Shown here: positions 25,340-33,734 of the stretch, piece by piece
Numbering within the stretch: the stretch's first letter is position 1
Layout: each line of letters begins with the position of its first letter
Source of the DNA: Paenibacillus sp. FSL R5-0517
Lineage (GTDB): Bacteria > Bacillota > Bacilli > Paenibacillales > Paenibacillaceae
DNA: 64,000 nt
Direction: 5' to 3'
NCBI RefSeq assembly: GCF_037974355.1
Contig: NZ_CP150235.1
Location: 2,418,001-2,482,000 of the forward strand
Program-made: the position numbers and the translations under genes
The notes under the pieces: model-generated
Seen by the model: the letters and a program-made list of their open reading frames with translations, nothing else
Told to the model about the DNA's origin: nothing
Databases searched by the model: none

Positions 25340-26587
25340 ATGAATCATCAACCCTATGAAATTGCCAAAATAGATATTAGCCAAGCCGGAGAACGCTGCA
25401 AAATGCTCTTGGGAGATCTGAATGGAGATGGCAGACTCGAGATGTTGTTGGTACAGGCAGATGGGGACATAGATGATCGATATGTTCCGCATCAGGTATG
25501 CTGTTTGACTGCATTTGATCTGGAAGGGACTTTAATATGGCAGGTAGGAACTGCTGATCCCCATGCAGGTGGGCCGGGCTCAGACTACCCTGCACAGATC
25601 GCAGATTGGGATGGTGATGGGCATAATGAAGTACTATGTGTTATGAATAAACAATTTCTCGTGTTAGATGGCCGGACAGGAGAGATCAAAGAAACACGTG
25701 ATCTGCCAGGTGATGAAGCGCATGACTGCATTATTCTTGCCAACCTGACTGGTAACCAATCCAAAATGGACATTATACTGAAAGACCGCTATAAGACGTT
25801 ATGGGCACTTGACCATGATTTTAATTTGTTATGGAAGCATGAGGGGAATCCGGGACATTTTCCGTGGGTGTTTGATATTGATGGAGATGGAAAGGATGAA
25901 GTGATGGCCGGATATGACCTGCTGGACCATGATGGGACGGTATTATGGTCTTGTGAGAACTTGGATGATCATGCCGACTGTATATGGTTTGGAGACGTTG
26001 ATGGTGATGGGGAAGTCGAGGTAGTTATCGGTGGCAGTGTCACGGTTATGATGGACCGTTATGGCAATGAGAAATGGCGTTATGAAGATTCGATTGAATC
26101 ACAGCATATTGCGCTGGGCCATTTTATTGCTGAAATGGAAGGTTTACAGATTGCAGGTCTGGATCGGATCGTCCGGGGCGATGAGCGTGGTAAGGATGGA
26201 ATGTTCATGCTGAACAATGATGGGCAAGAAATATGGAAAGAAAATCGCACAACTCGTGGCTGGTTAACTATTATAGAGCCTGTAAGTAACTGGGATGAGG
26301 GTGGACTCGATTATATTTTGGCTTATCGTCGAGGTGGTGATGTCTTGCCTTCTTTGGTCGATGGAAACATGAAAACGGTTACCGAATTTCCGAAAGAGGG
26401 ATATGCCGTACATGCAGATCTGGTTCAGAGTGGACTGGAACAGATCATCATCTATGACGCACAAGAAGCGTTGGTTTACGCCAGCTCTCCGATGACATTA
26501 TCACTAACCGATGCCAAAAGAGCCAAACCACAGCTCAAAAGGCTGTATAGCTCGACTCTGTATCCGGGCGGTGAAGTTAAACTCTAG
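25340..26587 (+). CDS. FG-GAP/VCBS-like beta-propeller protein, no signal peptide
   Basis: A 415-residue protein with at least four DxDGDG-type calcium loops (GDLNGDGRLE, DWDGDGHNE, DIDGDGKDE, GDVDGDGEVE). These alternate with Trp-rich blades (LIWQVG, LLWKHEG, VLWSCE, EKWRYE, EIWKEN), the pattern of a seven-blade propeller. Similar propellers occur in rhamnogalacturonan lyase-like proteins, but the N-terminus MNHQPYEIAKIDISQ has no signal peptide, so it is probably cytosolic. Enzymatic function is not assignable. The ATG at 25340 follows GAGGAGG; an in-frame GTG/ATG region from 25295 lacks a site. It ends four bases from the convergent deacetylase gene. Confidence 0.75.
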   Translation: MNHQPYEIAKIDISQAGERCKMLLGDLNGDGRLEMLLVQADGDIDDRYVPHQVCCLTAFDLEGTLIWQVGTADPHAGGPGSDYPAQIADWDGDGHNEVLCVMNKQFLVLDGRTGEIKETRDLPGDEAHDCIILANLTGNQSKMDIILKDRYKTLWALDHDFNLLWKHEGNPGHFPWVFDIDGDGKDEVMAGYDLLDHDGTVLWSCENLDDHADCIWFGDVDGDGEVEVVIGGSVTVMMDRYGNEKWRYEDSIESQHIALGHFIAEMEGLQIAGLDRIVRGDERGKDGMFMLNNDGQEIWKENRTTRGWLTIIEPVSNWDEGGLDYILAYRRGGDVLPSLVDGNMKTVTEFPKEGYAVHADLVQSGLEQIIIYDAQEALVYASSPMTLSLTDAKRAKPQLKRLYSSTLYPGGEVKL

Positions 26588-26590
26588 GTT

Positions 26591-27556
26591 TTATCGGTCA
26601 TTCTCCGATGGGGGTAATTCATTCTGCGGACTGGATTCGGGTTGAAGCAAGGTTGCCAAATCAGTACCTGTCGTGACCGTCAAGCGAGGTAGCTTCATGA
26701 GATCATCTCCTGGATGCACAAATCCAGACTTTACAGTAAAGGCCATGCGATATCCGTGTTGCTGTAACTTGTAAATCATCTGTGTACTGGTATACCCAAA
26801 AGGATAGGCCAGATAAGGTGTATCTATTCCGGTTTGCTTCATTTGCTGAATATCATCATCCAGAAGACGGGTGTCTAGACCGACAGGTACACTGTTTCCA
26901 CAGCGCATAAATCCCTTGTGATGCAGGTTATAGGTATGGCTGTTAAATTCAAATACGTCAGTTGCCGCCTGCATTTCTGGCTTGGAGATGAAACTGTCAA
27001 TTGCGGGGGCAGATTCTGAAGGCTGATCTTGAATTTTACTACCAATGACAAACAGTGAGGCATGAAAATTATATTTTTGAAGCACAGGGAAAGCTAACGT
27101 ATAATTGTTCTGATATCCATCATCAAAGGTAATTACAATGGACTTCTTTGGCAGGGAGAGCTTCCCGTTTACATACTGTTCAAGCTGATCCAATGTAATC
27201 GTGTGGTAGCCTTCGTCGTGCAGGTATTTCATGTTTTGCTTGAAATCTTCCAGACTAATGATGGATTTGTTATCTATCTGGTGATCGTTCAGTTCGGGCT
27301 CTATGTAATGATACATGAGTACAGGAACTTCTGTAGCCGTACCTGTTTCTATCTTGAAGGTGGAACGATCCAGTGCATTTTGACGGGTGTAGTCAGTGTG
27401 TGACAGCTGGAACGCTTTGCGTTTAACGATGTCCCAGGAGGTACAGGCTTTGTGTGACATGGCATTTGTAGGATGGGTTACGGCATAGGCATACAGTGTA
27501 ATGGAGCATATGAGCATGGCTAGTACAGAAAGCGTGATCTTTTTCCAATATTTCAT
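26591..27556 (-). CDS. Membrane-anchored polysaccharide deacetylase (CE4/NodB domain)
   Basis: A 321-residue exported protein with an N-terminal signal-anchor (residues 7-27) and a NodB deacetylase domain (about 75-310). Visible motifs are VPVLMYHYIEP, VITFDDGYQNNY (catalytic and metal Asp), and SHTYNLHH, in which two His are separated by four residues as in PgaB/IcaB-type N-acetylglucosamine deacetylases. YLAYPFGYTS follows. It likely deacetylates a cell-wall or exopolysaccharide amino sugar outside the membrane; the substrate is inferred only. The start has AAAAGGAG upstream. It is transcribed against its neighbours. Confidence 0.85.
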   Translation of the reverse strand: MKYWKKITLSVLAMLICSITLYAYAVTHPTNAMSHKACTSWDIVKRKAFQLSHTDYTRQNALDRSTFKIETGTATEVPVLMYHYIEPELNDHQIDNKSIISLEDFKQNMKYLHDEGYHTITLDQLEQYVNGKLSLPKKSIVITFDDGYQNNYTLAFPVLQKYNFHASLFVIGSKIQDQPSESAPAIDSFISKPEMQAATDVFEFNSHTYNLHHKGFMRCGNSVPVGLDTRLLDDDIQQMKQTGIDTPYLAYPFGYTSTQMIYKLQQHGYRMAFTVKSGFVHPGDDLMKLPRLTVTTGTDLATLLQPESSPQNELPPSENDR

Positions 27557-27860
27557 GAGTCTTTGGGTTCTCCTTTTAAAGTGATCAATAAGTTATATCA
27601 TAGACGATATTTCAATAGGGGAAGTTACAGTATTTTTTCCTATATCAGGTTGACTTGCAGATGAGAGCGCGGAGAAAGAGGAGACGGCATATCTGAACCC
27701 CTAGCTAGTTGTAAAAATTAAAATAGTTCAACGTTCTGCTGTCCATGAATATGCTTTAGGGGAATGATAGGGAGTTCCAGTGTTGCTGATGGCTCCATAG
27801 ACATTTTGTTTAATTTCTCTTGTGTTTTGATATGCTGCGTGATACAATAAGTCTGTTATG
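27557..27860. promoter_or_regulatory. Divergent intergenic region with rplS promoter
   Basis: This gap separates the deacetylase gene and rplS. Near its right end TTGTGT (27820-27825) and TACAAT (27843-27848) with a 17-base spacer form a probable sigma-A promoter for rplS, with start near 27855. The middle of the gap shows no gene and no clear motif. Confidence 0.6.
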
Positions 27861-27942
27861 TGGAATACGGCGGTCCTCTATGGATAATGAAGGAGACAAG
27901 GTGATCTCTGGAAGAAGTATGAACGCCTGTACGGAAGGAGGG
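27861..27942 (+). ncRNA. Candidate L19 leader RNA upstream of rplS
   Basis: The segment between the rplS promoter and its ribosome binding site can fold with TACGGCG (27866-27872) pairing to CGCCTGTA (27924-27931), immediately before GGAAGGAGGG. Structured autoregulatory L19 leaders are known upstream of rplS in Firmicutes, which supports the reading. I judged the fold by eye, not with a covariance model. Confidence 0.4.
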
Positions 27943-27950
27943 AGTCATAG

Positions 27951-28292
27951 ATGAATATCGTTCAAGCGATTACACAAGAACAACTTCGTAAGGATATTCC
28001 GAGTTTTCGTCCTGGTGACACTTTGAAAGTGCACGTTAAGGTAATCGAGGGAACTCGTGAGCGTATCCAATTGTTCGAAGGTGTTGTGATTAAACGCCGT
28101 GGTGGTGGAATCAGTGAGACTTTTACAGTTCGTAAAATTTCTTACGGTGTAGGTGTGGAAAGAGCTTTCCCGCTTCATTCCCCAAAAATCGATAGAATCG
28201 AAGTGGCTCGCCGTGGTAAAGTGCGTCGTGCGAAGCTTTATTATCTTCGTGAACTACGCGGTAAAGCAGCGAGAATTAAAGAAATTCGTTAA
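27951..28292 (+). CDS. rplS: 50S ribosomal protein L19
   Basis: A 113-residue ribosomal protein with the typical core [16 protein letters not shown] and [21 protein letters not shown]. The ATG at 27951 follows GGAAGGAGGG. It has its own promoter and terminator here instead of being in a trmD operon. Confidence 0.98.
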   Translation: MNIVQAITQEQLRKDIPSFRPGDTLKVHVKVIEGTRERIQLFEGVVIKRRGGGISETFTVRKISYGVGVERAFPLHSPKIDRIEVARRGKVRRAKLYYLRELRGKAARIKEIR

Positions 28293-28308
28293 TATAACGG
28301 ATACCGGG

Positions 28309-28338
28309 AAGGGCTTGGAGACAAGCCCTTTTCGTTTT
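28309..28338 (+). terminator. Terminator after rplS
   Basis: Perfect GGGCTTG-gaga-CAAGCCC stem followed by TTTTCGTTTTT. Confidence 0.9.
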
Positions 28339-28650
28339 TGTCCGGGAAAAGTTGAACCGGAGGTACACTTCCGAGTAAAATGGTATGGCAACACATGCGT
28401 GGGATAGTCCGGGAGGCTTGTAAAATCAGTTATCGAAGTGCGTGTTCGAAAAGACCGGTTTTCAGTACCGACTTTTTGAACAACCGCTGAAGACATTTGA
28501 ATTGTGGATTAAATGTATTGTAATGCTTGGTGTAAGATTACATAACTGATGTGAATGTTTTGTATCCATCCCTAGAGTTATTGGAACGATACAAAATGCT
28601 GGATGTGTGTACTGCTATAATCATGTACTGTGAAGAGAGGAAGATCTTGA
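28339..28650. other. Intergenic region with a 38-base hairpin
   Basis: This gap holds no gene. An extended imperfect inverted repeat, GTTCGAAAAGACCGGT pairing with ACCGACTTTTTGAAC (28444-28481), is its main structure. The lepB promoter should lie in the last 100 bases, where AT-rich sequence occurs, but I cannot assign boxes with confidence. Confidence 0.5.
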
Positions 28651-29271
28651 ATGGAACAAGAAGTTCAACAGGACCAGGGCAATCCTGCCGAAGAGAAAAA
28701 CAGTCGATCCAAAAAAGCCAAAAATGAAATTGTTGAATGGCTCAAAGCCATTGTTATTGCATTAGTTCTCGTCATTCTGATTCGGTGGTTGCTCTTCAAA
28801 CCGTTTGTTGTGGATGGACCGTCCATGCAGCCGAACTTCGAAACGGGCGAACGTGTAATCGTCAACGAAATCTTATATGATATCCGAGAACCGAAGCGCG
28901 GTGAAGTTATCGTCTTCCACGTACCTTCCGAAGGTCGGGATTTCATCAAACGTGTTATTGCTGTTGAAGGTGATACGGTTGAGGTTCAGGACGATACGGT
29001 GATGGTTAACGGCAAAAAGGTTGATGAAACCTATATTCAAGGTGCCATTGATGCAGCTGAAGCCAATGGTGGAACATATAACGTGAAGGATTTCCCGAAT
29101 GAGCAGTTCCCTGATGGCAAAGTGCCTGCAGGTCATGTGTTTGTCATGGGAGACAACCGTCCAAATAGTACAGACAGCCGTATGATCGGTTACGTTTCGT
29201 TAGAAGATATTATTGGTCGTGCAGATGTTATTTTCTGGCCGATCGGGCAGATTAAGTGGATTAACCACTGA
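28651..29271 (+). CDS. lepB: Signal peptidase I
   Basis: A 206-residue type I signal peptidase with one N-terminal transmembrane helix (about 30-48) preceded by a charged cytosolic segment. The Ser-Lys dyad is visible: Ser58 in GPSMQP and Lys100 in FIKRVIA. The C-terminal box GDNRPNSTDSR is present. It removes signal peptides from exported proteins on the outer face of the membrane. It is followed 30 bases later by rbgA, probably in one transcript. Confidence 0.96.
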   Translation: MEQEVQQDQGNPAEEKNSRSKKAKNEIVEWLKAIVIALVLVILIRWLLFKPFVVDGPSMQPNFETGERVIVNEILYDIREPKRGEVIVFHVPSEGRDFIKRVIAVEGDTVEVQDDTVMVNGKKVDETYIQGAIDAAEANGGTYNVKDFPNEQFPDGKVPAGHVFVMGDNRPNSTDSRMIGYVSLEDIIGRADVIFWPIGQIKWINH

Positions 29272-29301
29272 AATTGAAGTAAACAATGAGGTGAAGACAA
29301 G

Positions 29302-30165
29302 TTGACGATACAATGGTTTCCAGGTCATATGACTCGAGCCAGACGCCAGATTCAGGATAAGTTAAAGCTCATCGACGTGGTCATCGAACTATTGGATGCC
29401 CGTCTGCCTGTCTCCAGCCGTAATCCGATGATTGACGAAATATTGCTGGATAAACCCCGGATGATTTTGTTAAACAAAGCGGATTTGGCAGATGCCAAAG
29501 TGACGCAAGAGTGGATTGAATATTTCAAAAAAGAAGGAATTACCGCCTTTCCCGTGGATGCCTCAACAGGCACCAACGTGAAAGACATTCCGGTACAGGC
29601 GAAGCTTCTTCTGAAAGAAAAAATTGATCGTCAACTGGCCAAAGGAATTAACCCTCGTGCGGTTCGCGGATTGATTGTGGGCATTCCAAATGTGGGGAAA
29701 TCAACATTGATTAACCGACTGGCTGGACGGAGTATTGCGTTGACAGGAGATCGTCCTGGTGTGACGAAGGGGCAACAGTGGATTAAGGTAGGCAAAGAAA
29801 TGGAGTTATTGGATACTCCGGGTATTCTTTGGCCCAAGTTCGAAGATCAGAATGTAGGTTATCGTCTTGCCGTAACGGGTGCTATCAAAGAGGAAATTCT
29901 GAATGCAGAGGATATCGCCTTTTTTGGAATCAGTTACCTGATGCGTTATTACTGGGACGCTCTGGAAGAGAGATACGGACTTCAGGAGTTCTCCAAGGAT
30001 GCAGATGATTCAGACAGTGTTATTGCGATTATGGAACAAGTCGGCCGTATACGTGGTTGTGTTGTAAGCGGTGGACGTATTGACTTGGAAAAGGCATCGC
30101 GAGCATTTCTGCGTGAATTGCGAGCGGGTAAAATGGGACGGTTCTCTATGGAAGCCCCCTATTAA
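29302..30165 (+). CDS. rbgA: Ribosome biogenesis GTPase RbgA (YlqF)
   Basis: A 287-residue circularly permuted GTPase: the G4 motif (LLNKADLAD) comes before G1 ([14 protein letters not shown]) and G3 (DTPGILWP). RbgA is needed for late 50S assembly in Bacillus. The TTG at 29302 lies seven bases after GAGGTGA, and the product begins [10 protein letters not shown], the family N-terminus. It is ended by a strong terminator at 30241. Confidence 0.96.
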   Translation: MTIQWFPGHMTRARRQIQDKLKLIDVVIELLDARLPVSSRNPMIDEILLDKPRMILLNKADLADAKVTQEWIEYFKKEGITAFPVDASTGTNVKDIPVQAKLLLKEKIDRQLAKGINPRAVRGLIVGIPNVGKSTLINRLAGRSIALTGDRPGVTKGQQWIKVGKEMELLDTPGILWPKFEDQNVGYRLAVTGAIKEEILNAEDIAFFGISYLMRYYWDALEERYGLQEFSKDADDSDSVIAIMEQVGRIRGCVVSGGRIDLEKASRAFLRELRAGKMGRFSMEAPY

Positions 30166-30240
30166 AAAAATGGACTCTACACGATGAAGAACATTATCTT
30201 GATCTGTTCATTTCATATATCCAAGTGCCGAAAGAAGCGG

Positions 30241-30274
30241 CCGTGACCGGATTACCGGGAACGGTCTTTTTTTT
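30241..30274 (+). terminator. Terminator after rbgA
   Basis: CCGTGACCGG-atta-CCGGGAACGG followed by a T-rich tract (TCTTTTTTTT). Confidence 0.9.
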
Positions 30275-30627
30275 GTGTATAAAACGCGAAATTGGAGCTG
30301 GACTTACGTCCAAAACGATAAAAATGGAAGAGGATTGAAGAAAAGTGCGATTTCTGGAATTCGCTGACCCATATATCAGGTGCATCTAAATCGTGCTATG
30401 ATGAATGGTGGTGCAATTTAGATTAGACGAGGTCTGATATATTCAATTTAAACCATCAAATACCGATAAATGAAGACATCACTATCTTTATTATTGTAAA
30501 CCTCAAGGAAAAGTTTTGCTGAGATGATAGGTTGTACAGAACAAAGACAGAGGATCTACGTCTATATTATAAACAAGTTGTAAGTGATACGCATGCTGAA
30601 GAAGCGTGGGTAGAGGAGATGAGTATT
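30275..30627. other. Leader region before rnhB with an inverted repeat
   Basis: It contains a small TGGAC/GTCCA hairpin near 30299-30312 and an inverted repeat ATCTAAAT/ATTTAGAT in the 30385-30425 stretch. A frame in line with rnhB is open from a TTG at 30532, so the N-terminal extension of rnhB may be coding. No promoter boxes are convincing. Confidence 0.4.
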
Positions 30628-31329
30628 ATGGTTGAAAAGAATGAAGAGATCGGGTTCAATTTACTGGATCCCCCGATTGAAACAAAGAAGAAAAAAGAAG
30701 CCAGTGAACCGCGGGATCTGTTGCTCTACGAACGAGAGTATTGGGACAGTGGATTTGAACGGATTGCTGGTATTGATGAGGTAGGTCGGGGATGTTTGTT
30801 TGGGGATGTTGTCGCAGCGGCGGTTATTTTACCCAAGGACCTCATTCTGGAAGGTGTGAATGACTCCAAGAAATTGACGGAGAAAAAACGTGATGCACTA
30901 TATGACGTTATTATGGAAAAGGCACTGGCGGTAGGTATCGGGTACGCGGATGCAGAGACGATTGATCGGCTAAACATCAAGCAGGCTGCGAGACTTGCGA
31001 TGAAACGAGCTGTTGAAGCGTTGGGAGAAACGCCTGATTATATGCTGGTGGATGCCGAGAAGGTGGATGTGAATGTGCCTCAACTGTCCATTATTAAAGG
31101 GGATGCCAATAGTCAATCGATTGCAGCGGCATCTATCATTGCCAAGGTAACGCGAGATCGACTCTGTAAGGAAGAATGGGATACGTTATATCCGGAATAT
31201 GGTCTGTCGATACATAAAGGATACGCAACAAAAGTTCATCGGGAGCAAATTATGGCTTTGGGGGCAACCCCGATGCATCGCCGCAGTTTTCTGGGCAATC
31301 TGCTTGGTGAGCAGCAATCGTTGTTTTAA
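30628..31329 (+). CDS. rnhB: Ribonuclease HII
   Basis: A 233-residue enzyme that cuts RNA at RNA-DNA junctions. Active-site acids are visible in GIDEVGRG, VDAEKVD and AKVTRD, with SIIKGDANSQSIAAASIIAK. The ATG at 30628 follows AGAGGAG at nine bases. The frame is open to TTG 30532, which would add 32 residues, so the start is uncertain. The segment after GRG reads CLFGDVVAAAVIL instead of the usual PLAGPVVAAAVIL; the catalytic acids are intact. Confidence 0.93.
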   Translation: MVEKNEEIGFNLLDPPIETKKKKEASEPRDLLLYEREYWDSGFERIAGIDEVGRGCLFGDVVAAAVILPKDLILEGVNDSKKLTEKKRDALYDVIMEKALAVGIGYADAETIDRLNIKQAARLAMKRAVEALGETPDYMLVDAEKVDVNVPQLSIIKGDANSQSIAAASIIAKVTRDRLCKEEWDTLYPEYGLSIHKGYATKVHREQIMALGATPMHRRSFLGNLLGEQQSLF

Positions 31330-31359
31330 TACAGGCTTGAAGGAAGGAGGGGGAGAGAT

Positions 31360-33426
31360 TTGAATATCGGTTCCGTGATCAAGGGATTATTGGGAGACAG
31401 CAAGCCAGGGAATGCCAAGCCGCTTGAATTAAAGGAAGGTCAGGTGGTTCGTGGCTCCGTGGTAAGTGTATCCGATGATGGAGGGGATGCGGTTCTACAG
31501 ATTCAAGGTGTGCAGGTGCGCGCCAAATTGGAGACTCCACTCCGTCCGGGTGAGACCACATTGCTCCAAGTACAGCCTCCAGGTGAAACTGGCATTACGG
31601 TCATGAAGCCAATGTCGGGTACACTTGCTGAGCTGCCACAAGCTTCGTTGAACAACCTGCTACAGGATGTAGGGCTACCGGATACAAAAGGGAATCGGGA
31701 ACTGTTGCTTGCCATGCAGCGTAGCGGTTTGCCGCTCACGAAGGATAATGTGGCTATGGTTCAGAATATGATGAATGCCAAACCCGCACAGGTCCCTGTG
31801 GAAGAATGGGTGCAGGCGACGGGAATTGCTTTTCAGCGTGGTCTTCCGGTTACGGCCGAAACGGTAAAAGGATTACACCAGACGGTGTTTGGTCCCCCTC
31901 TTCACCAGTTATTAAGCGGTTTGGCTGATCAGTTGGAAACGATGCTGACTCAAGCTACAGGTAAACCGGCACTGACTGGGGAACAATCTGCTACGCTGAA
32001 GCCAGCAGCCATGGCTGGTGCACCTGTATTGCCGAATGCAGCGCAGTTGGAAGAAGGGTTGGCTTCATCAGGCAATGGTCGTCAGGTAACAGGGACTGGA
32101 ACTGGAGCACCTGTTCTGTCGACGCAGCAAGGACAAGCGGCATTGGCAGGAGCAACACCCATGACGGATGATGGGGCAGAGGTTGCAGGGGCTGCTGTGA
32201 AAGGAAACATACAGACGGCTGGAGGCACAGGAAGTGTTGAAGCTGCGGCGAAGCCAGTTGCCAACAACGTTGAATTGGCTGGCAAAGGTGGTGCGAGTAT
32301 TCCGTCAGGAACCGGAATACCTGGAGAGAGCCCGCGTGGGACTGACGCGGGTGAAATGGGTGGTAGCCGCCCGGGTACACCAGGGGCGGCAGCTGAATCT
32401 ATGGCTGGCCGTGCAAGTGCAGGCCAGTCTGAAGCAAACGCGGCCGGCCGGACTGATGGCCGCGCTGAAACGCCTGCTGCTGCGGGGACGCCGTCCGCAG
32501 CAGGCCAGGCGGCGCCAGCAGCGCCTACGGCAGCGCAGCTGGCGCCCAAGCTGCTGGCGCTGCTGGACGCCTTGCGCAGCGCGTCCACTGCCGCACCGGC
32601 ACAGCCTGGTGCGGCAGCACAGGCCGCCCCTGCATCGCAGGGCGGCCAGGCGGCTGCGGCTGCCGGAGGCGTGCCGCAGCCAACGCCAGCCGGCGCTGAT
32701 GCGCCGCCGGCTGGCGGTAGTGCCGCAGCACCTGCGGGAGCTGCGGCAGTGCACGCGCCTGTCACCCACGAGGGGGACCCGTGGGTGGGGCGCGTGCTGA
32801 AGCTGCTCGGTGCGGAGCACGAGCAGCAGGCCGTTCACGGCCCGGCAGCGCAGCCGCGCGTGGGGGAAGCGGCGAGTCCGGCTAATGCGGACACGCTGAA
32901 GGGTTTGCTGCTGCAGCTTGCCAGCAGCGAAGGTGCACCGGCGGGGCTTAAGGATGCCGCCGGGCAGGCCGTGCAATATCTGACAGGTCAGCAGTTATTG
33001 CTAACGACAGATCGCAGTGCTACGTTTGCACAGATGCACTGGTTTATTCCGATCACTGGACCGGATGGGGAAGAAACGGCATCTGTTCAGATTCAGTCAC
33101 GTCGTGGACCACGCGGAGAGCTGGATGCGTCCAACTGCCGTCTATGGTTCGATCTGGACATGAAAAGTCTTGGGCCAACGCTGGTAGATGTGCATGTGGT
33201 TAACAACATTGTCAGTCTGCGTGTATTAAATGATCGCGAAGGAATGGGACCGCTTCTGGAGAGTGGACGAGGGGTAATCCATCAGGCGCTGGACAAGCTG
33301 GGTTATCAACTGCTGACTTTCAAGTCAGAACCGTGGCCTGTGGGCCAGGAACCGGGTGCAGAACGAAAAACGAAGGCCTCGGACTATAGTCCTGAACGAT
33401 ACAAAGGGGTGGACTTGAAAGTATGA
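31360..33426 (+). CDS. ylqG: YlqG-like protein with FliK-type C-terminal domain
   Basis: A 688-residue protein of unknown function at the position of B. subtilis ylqG. The N-terminal part (1-200) is predicted globular, with a beta-rich segment near 20-75. About 210-510 is low-complexity Ala/Gly/Pro/Gln-rich, encoded by very GC-rich DNA (about 32380-32960). The C-terminal part (about 555-660) resembles the FliK hook-length domain (IQIQSRRGPRGELDASNCRLWFDLDMKSLG, here split by eye). It starts with TTG after GAAGGAGGGGG. It overlaps ylqH by four bases. A role linked to type III export is inferred from that pairing. Confidence 0.75.
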   Translation: MNIGSVIKGLLGDSKPGNAKPLELKEGQVVRGSVVSVSDDGGDAVLQIQGVQVRAKLETPLRPGETTLLQVQPPGETGITVMKPMSGTLAELPQASLNNLLQDVGLPDTKGNRELLLAMQRSGLPLTKDNVAMVQNMMNAKPAQVPVEEWVQATGIAFQRGLPVTAETVKGLHQTVFGPPLHQLLSGLADQLETMLTQATGKPALTGEQSATLKPAAMAGAPVLPNAAQLEEGLASSGNGRQVTGTGTGAPVLSTQQGQAALAGATPMTDDGAEVAGAAVKGNIQTAGGTGSVEAAAKPVANNVELAGKGGASIPSGTGIPGESPRGTDAGEMGGSRPGTPGAAAESMAGRASAGQSEANAAGRTDGRAETPAAAGTPSAAGQAAPAAPTAAQLAPKLLALLDALRSASTAAPAQPGAAAQAAPASQGGQAAAAAGGVPQPTPAGADAPPAGGSAAAPAGAAAVHAPVTHEGDPWVGRVLKLLGAEHEQQAVHGPAAQPRVGEAASPANADTLKGLLLQLASSEGAPAGLKDAAGQAVQYLTGQQLLLTTDRSATFAQMHWFIPITGPDGEETASVQIQSRRGPRGELDASNCRLWFDLDMKSLGPTLVDVHVVNNIVSLRVLNDREGMGPLLESGRGVIHQALDKLGYQLLTFKSEPWPVGQEPGAERKTKASDYSPERYKGVDLKV

Positions 33427-33734
33427 AAGACGAGTCGTCACAACCGGACCTGCTCTCCAAAAAGGCGGTTGCCCTAAAATATGTCCCTGGAGAGAGCGAA
33501 GCGCCTGTTGTTGTGGCCAAGGGGCGCGGCAAAGTGGCAGAAGCCATATTGGATAAAGCCAGAGAAAACGGCGTCGCTGTTCAGGAGGATGCAGCACTTG
33601 TGGAGGTGCTCTCCAAGTTGGATCTGGATGAACAGATTCCGGCTGAACTGTATCAACTGGTCGCGGAAGTACTAACGTATGTCTACCGTGCAGATCGAAT
33701 AGCCTCAGGACGTGAGGAAAATGAGTCATGGTAG
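33423..33734 (+). CDS. ylqH: FlhB C-terminal-domain homolog (YlqH)
   Basis: A 103-residue protein matching the C-terminal half of FlhB/EscU export-switch proteins: AVALKYVPGESEAPVVVAKG, then DEQIPAELYQLVAEVLTYVY. It begins just where FlhB would continue after its NPTH autocleavage site, so it looks like the cleaved FlhB-CC fragment as a stand-alone gene. B. subtilis YlqH and Campylobacter/Helicobacter FlhX are comparable truncated homologs. It overlaps both ylqG (4 bases) and yraN (7 bases), implying coupling. Confidence 0.88.
   Translation: MKDESSQPDLLSKKAVALKYVPGESEAPVVVAKGRGKVAEAILDKARENGVAVQEDAALVEVLSKLDLDEQIPAELYQLVAEVLTYVYRADRIASGREENESW

Noticed and set aside
30590..30612. Fourth copy of the structured repeat near rnhB (CTGAAGAAGCG match)
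   Set aside because: Only 11 bases match, and the following core and pairing partners are missing; it is inside the possible rnhB extension.
32082..32976. Long minus-strand and alternate-frame ORFs over ylqG
   Set aside because: They are shadows of the GC-rich linker of ylqG, giving only Ala/Pro/Arg/His low-complexity sequence.
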